This document shows positions 8,600 to 17,923 of a DNA stretch of 64,000 bases, piece by piece. The notes under the pieces were generated by a model. It ran no database searches, was not told the DNA's origin, and worked only from the letters and a program-made list of their open reading frames with translations. The DNA lies in contig NZ_VORS01000004.1 in NCBI RefSeq assembly GCF_007997075.1, positions 62,001-126,000 of the forward strand, in the 5' to 3' direction. This stretch comes from Polaribacter sp. IC073. Lineage in GTDB: Bacteria; Bacteroidota; Bacteroidia; Flavobacteriales; Flavobacteriaceae. Each line of letters opens with the position of its first letter. Within the stretch, counting starts at the first letter, position 1. The position numbers were made by a program, and so were the translations under genes.

Positions 8600-8986
8600 A
8601 TGAAAAACAAAATAAAAGCAGTGCATCAATTTCACACAGCATTTAAACTAAATATTCAAGACACACCTACAGTTGCTATTTCAGAAGATAGAAAAAAATT
8701 GCGTTTTGAGTTAATGAAAGAAGAAAATGAAGAATATTTAGAAGCTGCCAAAAACAACGATTTGGTAGAGGTGGCAGATGCCTTAGGAGATCTGTTATAT
8801 ATTTTATGCGGAACCATTATAGAACACGGAATGCAAGATAAAATTGAAGCAGTTTTTAATGAAATACAGCGCAGTAATATGAGTAAATTGGGTGAAGACG
8901 GAAAACCAATTTATCGAGAGGATGGTAAAGTTTTAAAAGGACCAAATTACTTTCAACCAAATATTAAAGAAATTTTAGAAAAATAG
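8600..8986 (+). CDS. MazG-like nucleoside triphosphate pyrophosphohydrolase
   Basis: The 128-residue all-alpha protein carries the metal-binding pattern of the MazG/dUTPase-2/HisE superfamily: ELMKEENEEYLEAA around residues 38-51, then EVADALGDLLYILCG around 57-71 (EExxE and ExxD motifs). A short C-terminal tail (KLGEDGKPIYREDGKVLKGPNY) resembles the lid of the phosphoribosyl-ATP-pyrophosphohydrolase-like house-cleaning subgroup. It probably hydrolyses non-canonical or excess (d)NTPs to monophosphates. Substrate cannot be read from sequence. Confidence 0.85.
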   Translation: MKNKIKAVHQFHTAFKLNIQDTPTVAISEDRKKLRFELMKEENEEYLEAAKNNDLVEVADALGDLLYILCGTIIEHGMQDKIEAVFNEIQRSNMSKLGEDGKPIYREDGKVLKGPNYFQPNIKEILEK

Positions 8987-8996
8987 GCTTTGTGAT

Positions 8997-9458
8997 TTAA
9001 TCGAAATTAGCACTGTTTGTGCGGACAAAATCGATGACAAGCTGAACAATATCTTCGGTATTGTTTTCAAATTCGGTGTCTAAAGCATCCCATAAATCAA
9101 TATTTGATTCTTTTTGCATCAAAATTGCTTGTCGTATTCTTGAATCTTTAGGAACAGGCATTTGTGGAAATAAGTATATTGCTCTGGTGAGGATATCAAT
9201 GGTTTTTTCTGCTTTAATTGCCATATACGCATGAAAAATTTCATGAGTAAACTGGCCAGAAGAACTAAAAAAGAATTGAATAAAACCGCCATTGGCAACA
9301 CCTTCTTCTAAAATATCAATGTAAATAAAAGTTCTTTCAAACTCGTTTAAATTACTGAAATCATCTTTTTTAGGGATTTTCTTTCCAATAATTTCTCCAA
9401 TTCTGGTTATTTGTTCAGTGTCGTCATTTAAAAGAAGTGCAATTTCTGTAGATGTCAT
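8997..9458 (-). CDS. DMP19/DUF4375 family protein
   Basis: The 153-residue protein has the family hallmark NGGFIQFFFSSSGQF at about residues 57-71, preceded by an acidic/aromatic helix (ERTFIYIDILEEGV). DMP19-type proteins include a Neisseria DNA mimic that antagonises a nucleoid/transcription factor. Whether this homologue mimics DNA is unknown, though it is clearly acidic. It stands alone on the minus strand, 11 bases from the convergent MazG-like gene. Confidence 0.75.
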   Translation of the reverse strand: MTSTEIALLLNDDTEQITRIGEIIGKKIPKKDDFSNLNEFERTFIYIDILEEGVANGGFIQFFFSSSGQFTHEIFHAYMAIKAEKTIDILTRAIYLFPQMPVPKDSRIRQAILMQKESNIDLWDALDTEFENNTEDIVQLVIDFVRTNSANFD

Positions 9459-9505
9459 TTTGTATTATTTAATTTTTTTTACTCTTTTTAAGCTCATTCC
9501 CTTAA

Positions 9506-10517
9506 TCATCCAATTAGGCAATGGTTTTTAGGATCTCTATTTTTTAAATTGATGTTTATTCCTAACTTTTTAACAAGAGGTACTTTATGAGTTTCTATAA
9601 AATCAATAAGTGTGCCATCAAAATCTTCGATATACCCCCAATGTCCGTTTGCTTCTCCCATTTTAAAAGAAGGATTGCTAATTATTTGAAAAGGAACACC
9701 TTTTTCTAGGCATTCAGTCTTTAGGACTTCCATGTTTTTAACATCAAAGCATAAGTGAATATACCCTAAATCTCCCCAATATCTGTCTTCAAAAATTTTA
9801 TTAGGTGTATTTTCTAAACATTGTATCAATTCAATCTGGCTAGCACCAAACAATTTAGAAAATCCACCAACCCTTTCTTCTGAATGAGAAAGTACTATTC
9901 TTCTAAACTTTTTTTCTCCATTATTTAGTGAGCTTAAGTCCTTAAAAACACCTGTTTTGTCAAACTCTACAATGTCATAACCTAAAATATCTCTGTATAA
10001 TTTTAAAGAAGTATCGATGTTAGAAACACCAATAGCAGTTCCTAATATACCACCAACATCATTTTTTTTATCTTGATACCAAGAGTTACTTTCTTTAATC
10101 TTTAAAATATTATCGAAAGGATCTTTTAGAAACATCTGGTTCTTCACAAATATCAGAAATAATGTTTTCTTTTAAATTCTACAGTCTTTTGAAGGTTTTA
10201 TAGATGTTTTTTGTTTTAACAAAAGGGAATTGAATGCCTAAATCGCCAATTTTAAAAGGTGTTTTAGGTTTGGAAGGTGTGCTGTTTGTAAATTGCCAAA
10301 TCTCATAACCACCACCACCTTGCATATTCAAGGCTAATAAAGCTCTTTTTTTTCGAGATTTTCCGCCCATGTATTTTGCCATATAGGTGGCTTCGTTACT
10401 ATCATCAAAAATTAATGCATTTGCACCCAATCTTGTGGCGTACCATTTAAAAGCTTTAGCTGCATTTGCAACACCAATACCAACTTGTTGAATACCATAA
10501 ATTAATTTTTCAGTCAT
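9506..10517 (-). pseudogene. VOC (glyoxalase/bleomycin-resistance) family protein, disrupted
   Basis: Two consecutive minus-strand frames form one two-domain VOC protein. The first (10517 to a TAG at 10179-10181) encodes the N-terminal domain from IYGIQQVGIGVANAAKAFKWY to KTFKRL. Beyond the TAG the same frame still encodes a plausible linker (NLKENIISDICEEPD). A frame change of the 3n+2-deletion type near 10132-10136 then leads into FLKDPFDNILKI and the second domain (ILGTAIGVSNIDTSLKLYRDILGYDIV...). An internal stop plus a frameshift makes this a decaying gene. The intact substrate is unknown. The GTG at 10147 is not convincing as an independent start. Confidence 0.8.
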
Positions 10518-10748
10518 TATTTAGTAGGCTAATTTTAGTTATAATTTTTTTATTGATGGTCAGTATTTAATAATTAGTCTCAAAAAATATAAGGTGACGA
10601 AATAGTAGTATCCTAACCTCTAAACTAATGAAACTATTTTAAAGTCTTCTTAAATAATTACGTATTTTTTAGAGGAGTAGTTTTATTTTTATTTAAAATA
10701 GAAAAGAAATAAGGTCTATACAATGAAGAATAAGTGTTGTTTTGAATA

Positions 10749-10787
10749 TAAAAAAAAAAGCCTTGAACGTTCATTTTCAAGACCTTT
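10749..10787 (-). terminator. Terminator after the S15 peptidase gene
   Basis: On the minus strand, arms AAAGGTCTTGAA and TTCAAGGCTTTT (one G-T pair) enclose a short loop and are followed by a long T run. The rest of the 290-bp gap (10518-10807) holds no recognisable gene. Confidence 0.7.
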
Positions 10788-10807
10788 TGTGTGTAATAAA
10801 AATATAT

Positions 10808-12622
10808 TTATTCTGTTGCTTTGATGAAAGCTTCTTTACCACCAACTATTGGTATTATAATAGAAGTTCCGTTTAAATCAACAGTTAATTCTGTTCCTGG
10901 TTTAGGTAAAACGGTGTAATTGTTGTCACTAGAAAAAATCATTAAACCAATTTGCTGTCCTTTTTCTATTATTTGATCGTCTGGTTGTAAATCAAAAGTC
11001 ATTTCGTAAAATTTACCAGGTTTTAAAGGTTTACTTTTAGTTAAGGATTTATGATTCTGTAAATCTGCCCAACCACGTGTAATAATATTATCTGTAATTT
11101 TTATCCTTCTACCGTCATTCCAAGGCAAAGAAACCAACCAAACAGATAAATTTATGGCAGGTTTACTACTAGCCGCTTTTATTGTAATTGAAGTTAAGCC
11201 AGAAATATGAATGTCTTCTTTTAAAATAGGCGAAAGATAGAGTAAACGATGATTAGTATACTCTGCCTGCGCTAAAGCTTCTCCTGAAAAAGAGTAATTA
11301 TCTACCAACGTTTCTTTTCCTTTAGAAATAATATTTACAGACAGTTTACCAGCTTTTGGTGCTCCTGCTTCTAAATGCAAAGTTACAGGTTTTGCTTCCG
11401 GATTCGGATAGTCTGCATACGCCGTTGGTGCATCTCTTTGATCATTTTCTCTGACAATCCAAGCTTTTGCATCGTTTTCAACATTATTTTCTACGCCGTG
11501 TAAATAATGGGTAAACCAACGATTCATCATTTTCATTGGAGGTGGTCCTCCATGTCCATTTTGATGGTAAAAGATCTGAGAAGGAATTCCCATTTCTTTG
11601 GCTCTCTTGTAGATTCTGTAACTGTGTTCTGGCATTACATTCCAGTCGTTAAAACCATGAGACATTAGCAAAGCTGCTTTCATTGGTTCCATGTCATTTA
11701 AATAATCTCTTCCAGCCCAAAAATCATTATAATCTCCAGAGGCTCTGTCCATTCCATTTGCCAATTCAGTATCTCTAGTAACCTTATTATTATGCGCTCT
11801 GTTTGCTTCTTTTCCACTATGGATAAAATCGTACAAAACATCAATATCTTCCCCTAGATAACCACCAGGAGAACGGACTAAACCGTTAGAACGGTAATAA
11901 TGATAATAAGAAGTATTTGGAGCCACCGGAATAATAGCTTCTAAACCTTTTACACCAGTTGTAGCTGCTGCTAAAGGAATTGTTCCATTATAAGAAGTTC
12001 CTGTCATTCCTACTTTTCCAGTAGACCAGAAAGCGGTAACAGTTTCATTTCCTTCTCTAGAAGTATACCCTTTTGCACGACCGTTTAACCAGTCTATCAC
12101 AGCTTTTGGAGCTAGAGATTCGTTATCTCCACCAACCGTTGGTGAACCATCAGACAAACCTGTTCCTGGAGAAGAAGAATGCATAACAATATACCCTCTA
12201 GGAACCCACGTTTTAATTTGAGAATTCGAAATAATTGGTCTTTTTCCTCTTCTTTCTACTTCTACGCGTGTTCTTTGTTTTTCTTTTGCACCAATTTCAT
12301 GCTTCACGTCCCAAAATAAACCTGGTGTATCTCCTGCAGTTCCTGCATAATACGGACTAGATTCATAAACAACAGGCAATTTTAACCCTTCAGATTCGGT
12401 TTGTTCGGGTCTTGTAACATCTACATGCATTCTATCTAATCTACCATCACCATCGGTGTCAAATGCAGTTTCTACCCATAAGTCGGAGCGAATCCACTTG
12501 CTGTCATCATTAAAAGCAGCAACAATTTGAGCTTCACCATCTTTAAAAATGGGGATTGCTTTTTCTTGGGCAGTTACTTGAACTACAAAAGCAAGTAGTA
12601 AAATTAAAATTGATTTTTTCAT
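10808..12622 (-). CDS. Exported S15-family (CocE/Xaa-Pro dipeptidyl-peptidase-like) hydrolase
   Basis: The 604-residue protein has a signal peptide (residues 1-19, VQVTAQ) and an alpha/beta hydrolase domain with the nucleophile Ser210 in GMTGTSYNG. A conserved RGYIVMHSSSPGTGLSDG strand lies at about 142-159. The acid is probably in HGFNDWNV and the histidine in NGHGGPP. A C-terminal jelly-roll domain follows (from about 430). It resembles secreted Xaa-Pro dipeptidyl-peptidases, which release N-terminal X-Pro dipeptides, consistent with peptide scavenging in the periplasm. A second S15 paralogue lies 95 bp upstream on the same strand. Confidence 0.9.
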   Translation of the reverse strand: MKKSILILLLAFVVQVTAQEKAIPIFKDGEAQIVAAFNDDSKWIRSDLWVETAFDTDGDGRLDRMHVDVTRPEQTESEGLKLPVVYESSPYYAGTAGDTPGLFWDVKHEIGAKEKQRTRVEVERRGKRPIISNSQIKTWVPRGYIVMHSSSPGTGLSDGSPTVGGDNESLAPKAVIDWLNGRAKGYTSREGNETVTAFWSTGKVGMTGTSYNGTIPLAAATTGVKGLEAIIPVAPNTSYYHYYRSNGLVRSPGGYLGEDIDVLYDFIHSGKEANRAHNNKVTRDTELANGMDRASGDYNDFWAGRDYLNDMEPMKAALLMSHGFNDWNVMPEHSYRIYKRAKEMGIPSQIFYHQNGHGGPPPMKMMNRWFTHYLHGVENNVENDAKAWIVRENDQRDAPTAYADYPNPEAKPVTLHLEAGAPKAGKLSVNIISKGKETLVDNYSFSGEALAQAEYTNHRLLYLSPILKEDIHISGLTSITIKAASSKPAINLSVWLVSLPWNDGRRIKITDNIITRGWADLQNHKSLTKSKPLKPGKFYEMTFDLQPDDQIIEKGQQIGLMIFSSDNNYTVLPKPGTELTVDLNGTSIIIPIVGGKEAFIKATE

Positions 12623-12717
12623 CTTTTATTTTGAATGTATTAATGTCTATCTTTTTTTATATAATCGGAATCAAATCTTGGTTCTTGTTTCTAAAAGCGA
12701 AGCGATCTGGTTTCTTT

Positions 12718-14634
12718 TTATTCTTTTAATACTGAAAACTCTATTGAAGAATCGGTAAAAACAGTGTGTGTTTGTGTTTTAAAATCTTTTTCATCTGCTT
12801 TGTAAATATTATCTACATATGTTTGTGGATTCAAGTCGATTAAAGGAAACCAAGTACTTTGCACTTGAATTTGTAATTTATGTCCTTTTTTAAAGGTGTG
12901 AAAAACATCTTGCAGTTTAATATTTACGTCTGTCTTTTTATTCGGAATAAAAGGTTCTGGTGTCTCGAAACTATTTCTAAAACGTCCACGTAAAACTTCA
13001 CTTCGCACCATTAAATGATAATTACTCATTTTTAAATGATCTTGTAATTTATCGTTCGTTTCTTCTACATTATCAGGGTGTACGTCAATCACTTTTACAA
13101 TCCAATCTGCAGCAGAACCCGTAGTTGCCACTTTTAATTTGGCTAAAATATCTCCAGCCAACGTAAAGTTTTCGGTTAAAACTTCTGTCTCAAATACCAA
13201 CACATCGGGTCTTCTTGCCGCAAATCGTTGGTCATCTGTCATGTATTTTCTAGGTGTAAAAACGGTTTTAATATCTTCGGAATACGGAACAGGACGTTTA
13301 ATATCGCTAATAAATTTTATTTCTGATGCTCGTTTTTTATCTGGGGTTAATTCTTGATTTTCAGATAAAAACCAATCTTCTTTCACCACATTTTTAGGAG
13401 GCCACGCGTCATACGATTTCCATTCTTTCTTACCAGAATCGAAAACATAGGCTTCTGGCAAACCAGAGTTTTTATCTCCATTTCCTTTTAAGAAATGGTT
13501 GAAAAATTTTGTTTCAATATCTTTCTGAAACTTTAAAGAAATAGAATCTCCAAAATAATAATTACCCACATAATTTTCTACGGTATTTCTAGCCCATTTT
13601 CCATGATCCCAAGGGCCAAAAACTAAGGTATTGTAATTGTTTTTTGCGTGTTTTTCAATAGCTTTATAAGTTTCTAAAGGTCCGTATAAATCTTCTGCAT
13701 CAAATTCTCCAGCAACAACCATGGTTGCAACAGTAGCAGGAACTTTGTCTAAATGTTGAATAATTCCTTTGCTTTGCCATACAGAATCGTAATTAGGATG
13801 CTCTGTAATTTCTTTCCAGAAAAAATCGTCGATTCTGTCTTTGTTTTCCGCTGTTTTTACGTCTAACTTATCATATTGAAAATATTCATTCAGGTTTTTT
13901 AAAGGGCCTTTGTCTAGAAAAAACTGATATTGATCTTTAGAATCCATCTTAGGAAAAGAATACCAAGCAGAATCTGTTGGGGTGTCTTTGTAAGTTCCGA
14001 ATAATGAAATGGCTCTAAAATAACTTAATAAAAAAGCACCATTATGGTGAAAATCATCAAAGAAAAAATCGCCAATACTTGCTTGTGGAGAAGCTGCTTT
14101 TAATGCAGGGTGTGCGTCTATTGTAGAAACAGTTGCATAATGTCCAGGATATGAAATTCCCCAAGTTCCCACATTTCCGTTGTTATTTTCTACATTTTTA
14201 ACCAACCAATCGATGGTGTCATAGGTATCTGAAACTTCATCGGATTGTTGTGCTGTTTTATTCGGAATATAGGCACGCATGTTATCATAAACACCTTCGC
14301 TCATCCAACGACCACGAACATCTTGATACACCACAATATTTCCTTCTTTCATTAAATGAACATTCGGCGCTATTTTGGTTTTCATTTTACCTTCTCCGTA
14401 TGGCGCAGAACTATAAGGTGTTCTTTGCATTAAAATAGGGTATTTATTAGAAGTGTCTTTTGGAGAATAAATGGTTGTATGCAGTTTTGTACCGTCTCGC
14501 ATGACAATATTTACTTCTTTTTTAATGTAATTATCAATTACATAGGTGTCTTTTTTGTCTTCTTGTTCTTTTGTAGAATTACAAGAAGCAAATAGGAAAA
14601 GACTAAAAATGGTTAATAATAAAAGTTTTTTCAT
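12718..14634 (-). CDS. CocE/NonD-family S15 hydrolase, lipoprotein
   Basis: The 638-residue protein starts with a lipoprotein signal (SLFLFASC, lipidated Cys18). The hydrolase core includes MRDGTKLHTTIYSP, YQDVRGRWMSEGVY and the nucleophile Ser161 in GTWGISYPG. The base is probably in GPWDHGKW. A C-terminal beta domain starts near residue 430 (DILAKLKVATTGSAADWIVKV). CocE-type enzymes cleave acyl esters or N-terminal dipeptides; the substrate here is undetermined. It precedes the other S15 gene in the transcription direction and may be cotranscribed with it. Confidence 0.9.
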   Translation of the reverse strand: MKKLLLLTIFSLFLFASCNSTKEQEDKKDTYVIDNYIKKEVNIVMRDGTKLHTTIYSPKDTSNKYPILMQRTPYSSAPYGEGKMKTKIAPNVHLMKEGNIVVYQDVRGRWMSEGVYDNMRAYIPNKTAQQSDEVSDTYDTIDWLVKNVENNNGNVGTWGISYPGHYATVSTIDAHPALKAASPQASIGDFFFDDFHHNGAFLLSYFRAISLFGTYKDTPTDSAWYSFPKMDSKDQYQFFLDKGPLKNLNEYFQYDKLDVKTAENKDRIDDFFWKEITEHPNYDSVWQSKGIIQHLDKVPATVATMVVAGEFDAEDLYGPLETYKAIEKHAKNNYNTLVFGPWDHGKWARNTVENYVGNYYFGDSISLKFQKDIETKFFNHFLKGNGDKNSGLPEAYVFDSGKKEWKSYDAWPPKNVVKEDWFLSENQELTPDKKRASEIKFISDIKRPVPYSEDIKTVFTPRKYMTDDQRFAARRPDVLVFETEVLTENFTLAGDILAKLKVATTGSAADWIVKVIDVHPDNVEETNDKLQDHLKMSNYHLMVRSEVLRGRFRNSFETPEPFIPNKKTDVNIKLQDVFHTFKKGHKLQIQVQSTWFPLIDLNPQTYVDNIYKADEKDFKTQTHTVFTDSSIEFSVLKE

Positions 14635-14766
14635 TTGAATGTTGATTAGTTTCGATAAAATTACGAAACAATTAAGAGTTAGGGAAAATTCTTCTGTTAA
14701 AATGAATTTTTGAAATTACTTTTGTAAAGTGACTAAGAGAATTTTTGGTAGTTATTATGCATTGCA

Positions 14767-14806
14767 TGTCATTTCGAAAGAGTTTTTTAAGCGATTGAGA
14801 AATCTT
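14767..14806 (+). repeat. Dispersed repeat, family 2, single arm
   Basis: TGTCATTTCGAAAGAG followed about 15 bases later by TTGAGAAATCTT matches one arm of the palindromic family at 20249-20329 and 31339-31436. It lies in the 450-bp gap 14635-15084, which otherwise holds a family 1 repeat, the next promoter and no gene. Confidence 0.5.
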
Positions 14807-14944
14807 ATTCATGAGAAGTAGTTGTGATAATATTTTTCTCATATTGTATTAAAGGTACATTTCTGTGGTTCTTTTTTTGAGTTTTTATATTATTTTCTAA
14901 AAATAGTGAAACTTTAAGGATTGCCTTTAGCAAGCAAAAAGCTT

Positions 14945-15011
14945 AGCCCTGATTGAAACGGCATCCTTTTTAGAGGTACGAAAAAAAGATATAGTGTAAA
15001 GCAGGAAATAG
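14945..15011 (-). repeat. Dispersed repeat, family 1, copy B
   Basis: Read on the minus strand it gives TTTACACTATATC, then AAAAAGGATGCCGTTTCAATC. It is nearly identical to the matching part of the left arm at 40474-40561. It lacks the outer GGGCGTT end. Confidence 0.65.
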
Positions 15012-15070
15012 CTTCTAATTATTCTAAAAGACATTCTTAGAAATAAGTGTTTATTCAATTAAAATTCTCG

Positions 15071-15078
15071 TATTTTTG
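15071..15078 (+). promoter_or_regulatory. -7 box 6 bases before the YgiQ-family gene
   Basis: TATTTTTG matches TAnnTTTG exactly and ends 6 bases before the ATG at 15085. The transcript would therefore start at or next to the start codon. Confidence 0.6.
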
Positions 15079-15084
15079 CAAAAT

Positions 15085-17052
15085 ATGGAAGGCACAAAAA
15101 GACATCAACTAACAGATTGGTTACCAACAACAAACAAGGAAGTTAAAATTCGTGGTTGGGAAGAATTAGACGTTATTTTATTTAGTGGAGACGCTTATGT
15201 CGATCATCCATCATTTGGGCCTGCTGTAATTGGGCGTATATTAGAAAGTTACGGTTTACGCGTAGCAATTGTGCCGCAACCAAGTGTAAATGATAATTTA
15301 CAAGATTTTGAAAAATTAGGAAGACCTCGCTTGTTTTTTGGAGTTACGGGTGGTTGTATGGATCCGATGGTTTCTAATTACACTGCAAGTAAAAAACGAA
15401 GAGATAAAGATGCGTACACGCCAAATGGCGATAAAGGTTTTAGACCCGATTATGCAACTTCTGTATATTCGAAAATATTAAAAGAAAAATACCCAGATAT
15501 TCCTGTTTTAATTGGTGGAATAGAGGCTTCTTTAAGACGTGTAACACATTATGATTACTGGTCTGATAAGTTATTGCCTTCTATTTTAGAAACGTCTAAA
15601 GCAGACATGTTGGTGTATGGAATGGGAGAGCAGCCTTTGCGTGAAATTGTAGAATTAATGCAAAAAGGAGTGCCGTTTTCTAGTTTGAAAAACATTAAAC
15701 AAACGGCTGTTTTTGTTGATGAAAAGATAGAAAAATTGCCTGTTGTGAATGATTGGGATGATGTAACCATTAATTCTCACAAAGCTTGTTTGGCAGATAA
15801 GAAAACATTTGCTTCTAATTTTAAGGTGATTGAACAAGAATCTAATAAATTAAAAGCAAGAAGAATTTTACAAGATGTTGAAGGAAAAACGTTGGTGATA
15901 AATCCGCCATTTCCTACCATGACAGAAAAGGAAATTGATGGTTCTTTCGATTTGCCTTTTACGCGTTTACCACACCCAAAATATGACAAACGTGGACCAA
16001 TACCTGCGTTTGAGATGATAAAATTCTCTATTAATATTCACAGAGGATGTTTTGGTGGTTGTAGTTTTTGTACCATTTCTGCGCACCAAGGAAAATTTAT
16101 TGCGAGTAGAAGTCAGGAATCTGTTTTAAAAGAAATAGATAAAGTGGCAAATATGCCAGATTTTAAAGGGTATTTATCTGATATTGGCGGACCTTCTGCA
16201 AATATGTATCAGATGAAAGGGAAAGTACAATCTATCTGTGATAAGTGTGTTGCACCAAGTTGTATTTCGCCAGTGATTTGCTCTAATTTAGATACGTCTC
16301 ATAAACCTTTAACGGAGCTATACCAAGCAGTTGATAAACATCCAAAAATTAAAAAATCTTTTATTGGAAGTGGAATTCGTCATGATATGTTGGTGCCAGA
16401 ATTCAATAAAAACGCAGATCCGAAAGAATTAGATGCGTATACAGAAGAAGTAATGACAAAGCATGTTTCTGGTCGATTAAAAGTTGCGCCAGAACATACT
16501 TCAGATCCTGTTTTAAAATTGATGCGTAAACCGTCCTTTAAATATTTTCATATGTTTAAAGAGCGTTTCGATAAGATAAATATTAAGAAGAAATTAAATT
16601 TACAGTTAATTCCGTATTTTATTTCGAGTCACCCAGCAAGTGAAGTGGAAGACATGGCAAATTTAGCTGCAGAGACCAAAGATATGGGCTTTCAGTTAGA
16701 ACAAGTGCAAGGTTTTACACCAACACCAATGACGGTTGCAACGGTAATTTATTATTCAGGATTTCATCCGTATACTTTAAAGCCAACAAAAACGCCGAAG
16801 ACAAAAAAGGAGCGTGAAGACCAACATAAATTTTTCTTTTGGTATAAGAAAGAAAATAAAGATTGGATTAAAAACACACTTAATAAAGTTGGAAGACAAG
16901 ATTTATTACAAAAATTATTACCAGAAAATAATTCTTGGAAAAAGAATAAAAATGCCAAAGAAGTAAAAAATACTTTTGATGACGCAGTGCCTGTTCCTTT
17001 TAATAAACGAAAGAAGAAGGTGAGTAGAGCGCCTAAGAAAAAGAGGAGGTAG
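15085..17052 (+). CDS. YgiQ-family radical SAM protein
   Basis: The 655-residue protein has the YgiQ layout. An N-terminal domain (about 20-230) contains DVILFSGDAYVDHPSFG and an IGGIEASLRR segment. The radical SAM core carries the 4Fe-4S motif HRGCFGGCSFCTI at about residues 323-335. A lysine/arginine-rich tail (KKKVSRAPKKKRR) ends the protein. The family is widespread but the reaction is not established. The ATG at 15085 is chosen because an in-frame TTG at 15076 lies inside the promoter box. No partner gene is adjacent. Confidence 0.92.
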   Translation: MEGTKRHQLTDWLPTTNKEVKIRGWEELDVILFSGDAYVDHPSFGPAVIGRILESYGLRVAIVPQPSVNDNLQDFEKLGRPRLFFGVTGGCMDPMVSNYTASKKRRDKDAYTPNGDKGFRPDYATSVYSKILKEKYPDIPVLIGGIEASLRRVTHYDYWSDKLLPSILETSKADMLVYGMGEQPLREIVELMQKGVPFSSLKNIKQTAVFVDEKIEKLPVVNDWDDVTINSHKACLADKKTFASNFKVIEQESNKLKARRILQDVEGKTLVINPPFPTMTEKEIDGSFDLPFTRLPHPKYDKRGPIPAFEMIKFSINIHRGCFGGCSFCTISAHQGKFIASRSQESVLKEIDKVANMPDFKGYLSDIGGPSANMYQMKGKVQSICDKCVAPSCISPVICSNLDTSHKPLTELYQAVDKHPKIKKSFIGSGIRHDMLVPEFNKNADPKELDAYTEEVMTKHVSGRLKVAPEHTSDPVLKLMRKPSFKYFHMFKERFDKINIKKKLNLQLIPYFISSHPASEVEDMANLAAETKDMGFQLEQVQGFTPTPMTVATVIYYSGFHPYTLKPTKTPKTKKEREDQHKFFFWYKKENKDWIKNTLNKVGRQDLLQKLLPENNSWKKNKNAKEVKNTFDDAVPVPFNKRKKKVSRAPKKKRR

Positions 17053-17266
17053 TAGAAGTTCTAATTAATAATCTCTAATTAAAACTTCGGTTGGAATATT
17101 CTGTTGCATGCGGGTATTCAGACAAAATTCCATTAGTTCTGATCTTTTTTCTTTAATTTAAAATGCATGTCATAATATTTCTTAAATAAATTGTATCCTC
17201 TTCTTCATTTTTGGCTAATATCCAAAGGGTCAATACCGTTATTTATTTTATTAAATATTCAAACTA

Positions 17267-17559
17267 TTAATAAATAGGTTTCTGTTTAGTTCCTTTAAAA
17301 TTAATAATTTCAATTATTAGTTTATTATAATCCACTCTGTAAATAATATAATTATTTTTATCTATTAAGCCTTTATGAACATTTTTGTAGATTGAAGTTA
17401 CAGGACAACTTTTAGGATATGTACTAATTTGTTTTAAAAGAACTTTTAAATTCTGTTCTATATTAAGAATTTCAAGTATTGTACACTCTTTTTCTAAATA
17501 CTCTAAAACTTTTCTAAACCTTCATCAGCTTTAGGAGTACAGACAATTTCTAGTGCCAT
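17267..17559 (-). pseudogene. ParE/RelE-type toxin, frameshifted
   Basis: From the ATG at 17557-17559 the frame reads MALEIVCTPKADEGLEK and then hits a TAG. Adding one A to the A tract there (complement of about 17500-17507) gives an uninterrupted continuation VLEYLEKECTILE... ending IYRVDYNKLIIEIINFKG at a TAA (17267-17269). That is 97 residues, the usual ParE/RelE plasmid-stabilisation toxin length, with the C-terminal YRVDY...I-I-I strand pattern. Its start overlaps the end of the antitoxin gene by 10 bases, as in active modules. The single-base loss should leave a 17-residue peptide, so the toxin is probably dead unless slippage occurs. The 214-bp gap 17053-17266 shows nothing. Confidence 0.8.
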
Positions 17560-17837
17560 TTATTAAAACGTTGCATTACTTTTTCGTTTGCAATAAAATC
17601 ACCTTTATCAGCTTGTTCTAGTCCTTTTTTAATCTCTTCTTGTTCCTCTTTTGTCATATCAGTAAACCAATCTTTATTAGTTTTAGAGACCCCACTAGTA
17701 TTTAAAGTATACAGTAAATCAGATTCTGACACAAACGAATCTGTTTTATTAATAACTTGCACATCTTCATTACTAAACTTACTTAAAAGTAACTTATCAT
17801 AAACTTTATCACTAATTTTTAAATGAATTGTTTTCAG
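17550..17837 (-). CDS. Antitoxin partner of the broken ParE-type toxin, start codon uncertain
   Basis: The frame ends ...EKVMQRFNKWH at 17550 and overlaps the toxin start. Reading upstream past the GTG at 17762, the frame continues as KTIHLKISDKVYDKLLLSKFSNEDVQVI, which looks like the normal N-terminus of flavobacterial antitoxins that begin M-K-x-I-x-L-K-I-S-D-K. The codon at the expected initiator is CTG (17835-17837), so initiation was lost or uses CTG or the internal GTG. Full length would be 95 residues. An acidic C-terminal segment (TKEEQEEIKKGLEQADKGDF) is the likely toxin-binding tail. Together with the toxin frameshift this indicates a decaying module. Confidence 0.6.
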   Translation of the reverse strand: MKTIHLKISDKVYDKLLLSKFSNEDVQVINKTDSFVSESDLLYTLNTSGVSKTNKDWFTDMTKEEQEEIKKGLEQADKGDFIANEKVMQRFNKWH

Positions 17838-17923
17838 AACACTCGTTTTTACAAATAGACAAAAAGGTTTTACTTCTTCATATCATTACTTATTTTGAGG
17901 ATTAATACATAACAAGTATTTTT

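Noticed and set aside
10147..10147. GTG as an independent start of the downstream VOC half
   Set aside because: The preceding DNA still encodes the linker of the upstream half in another frame, so the break is better read as a lesion in one gene.
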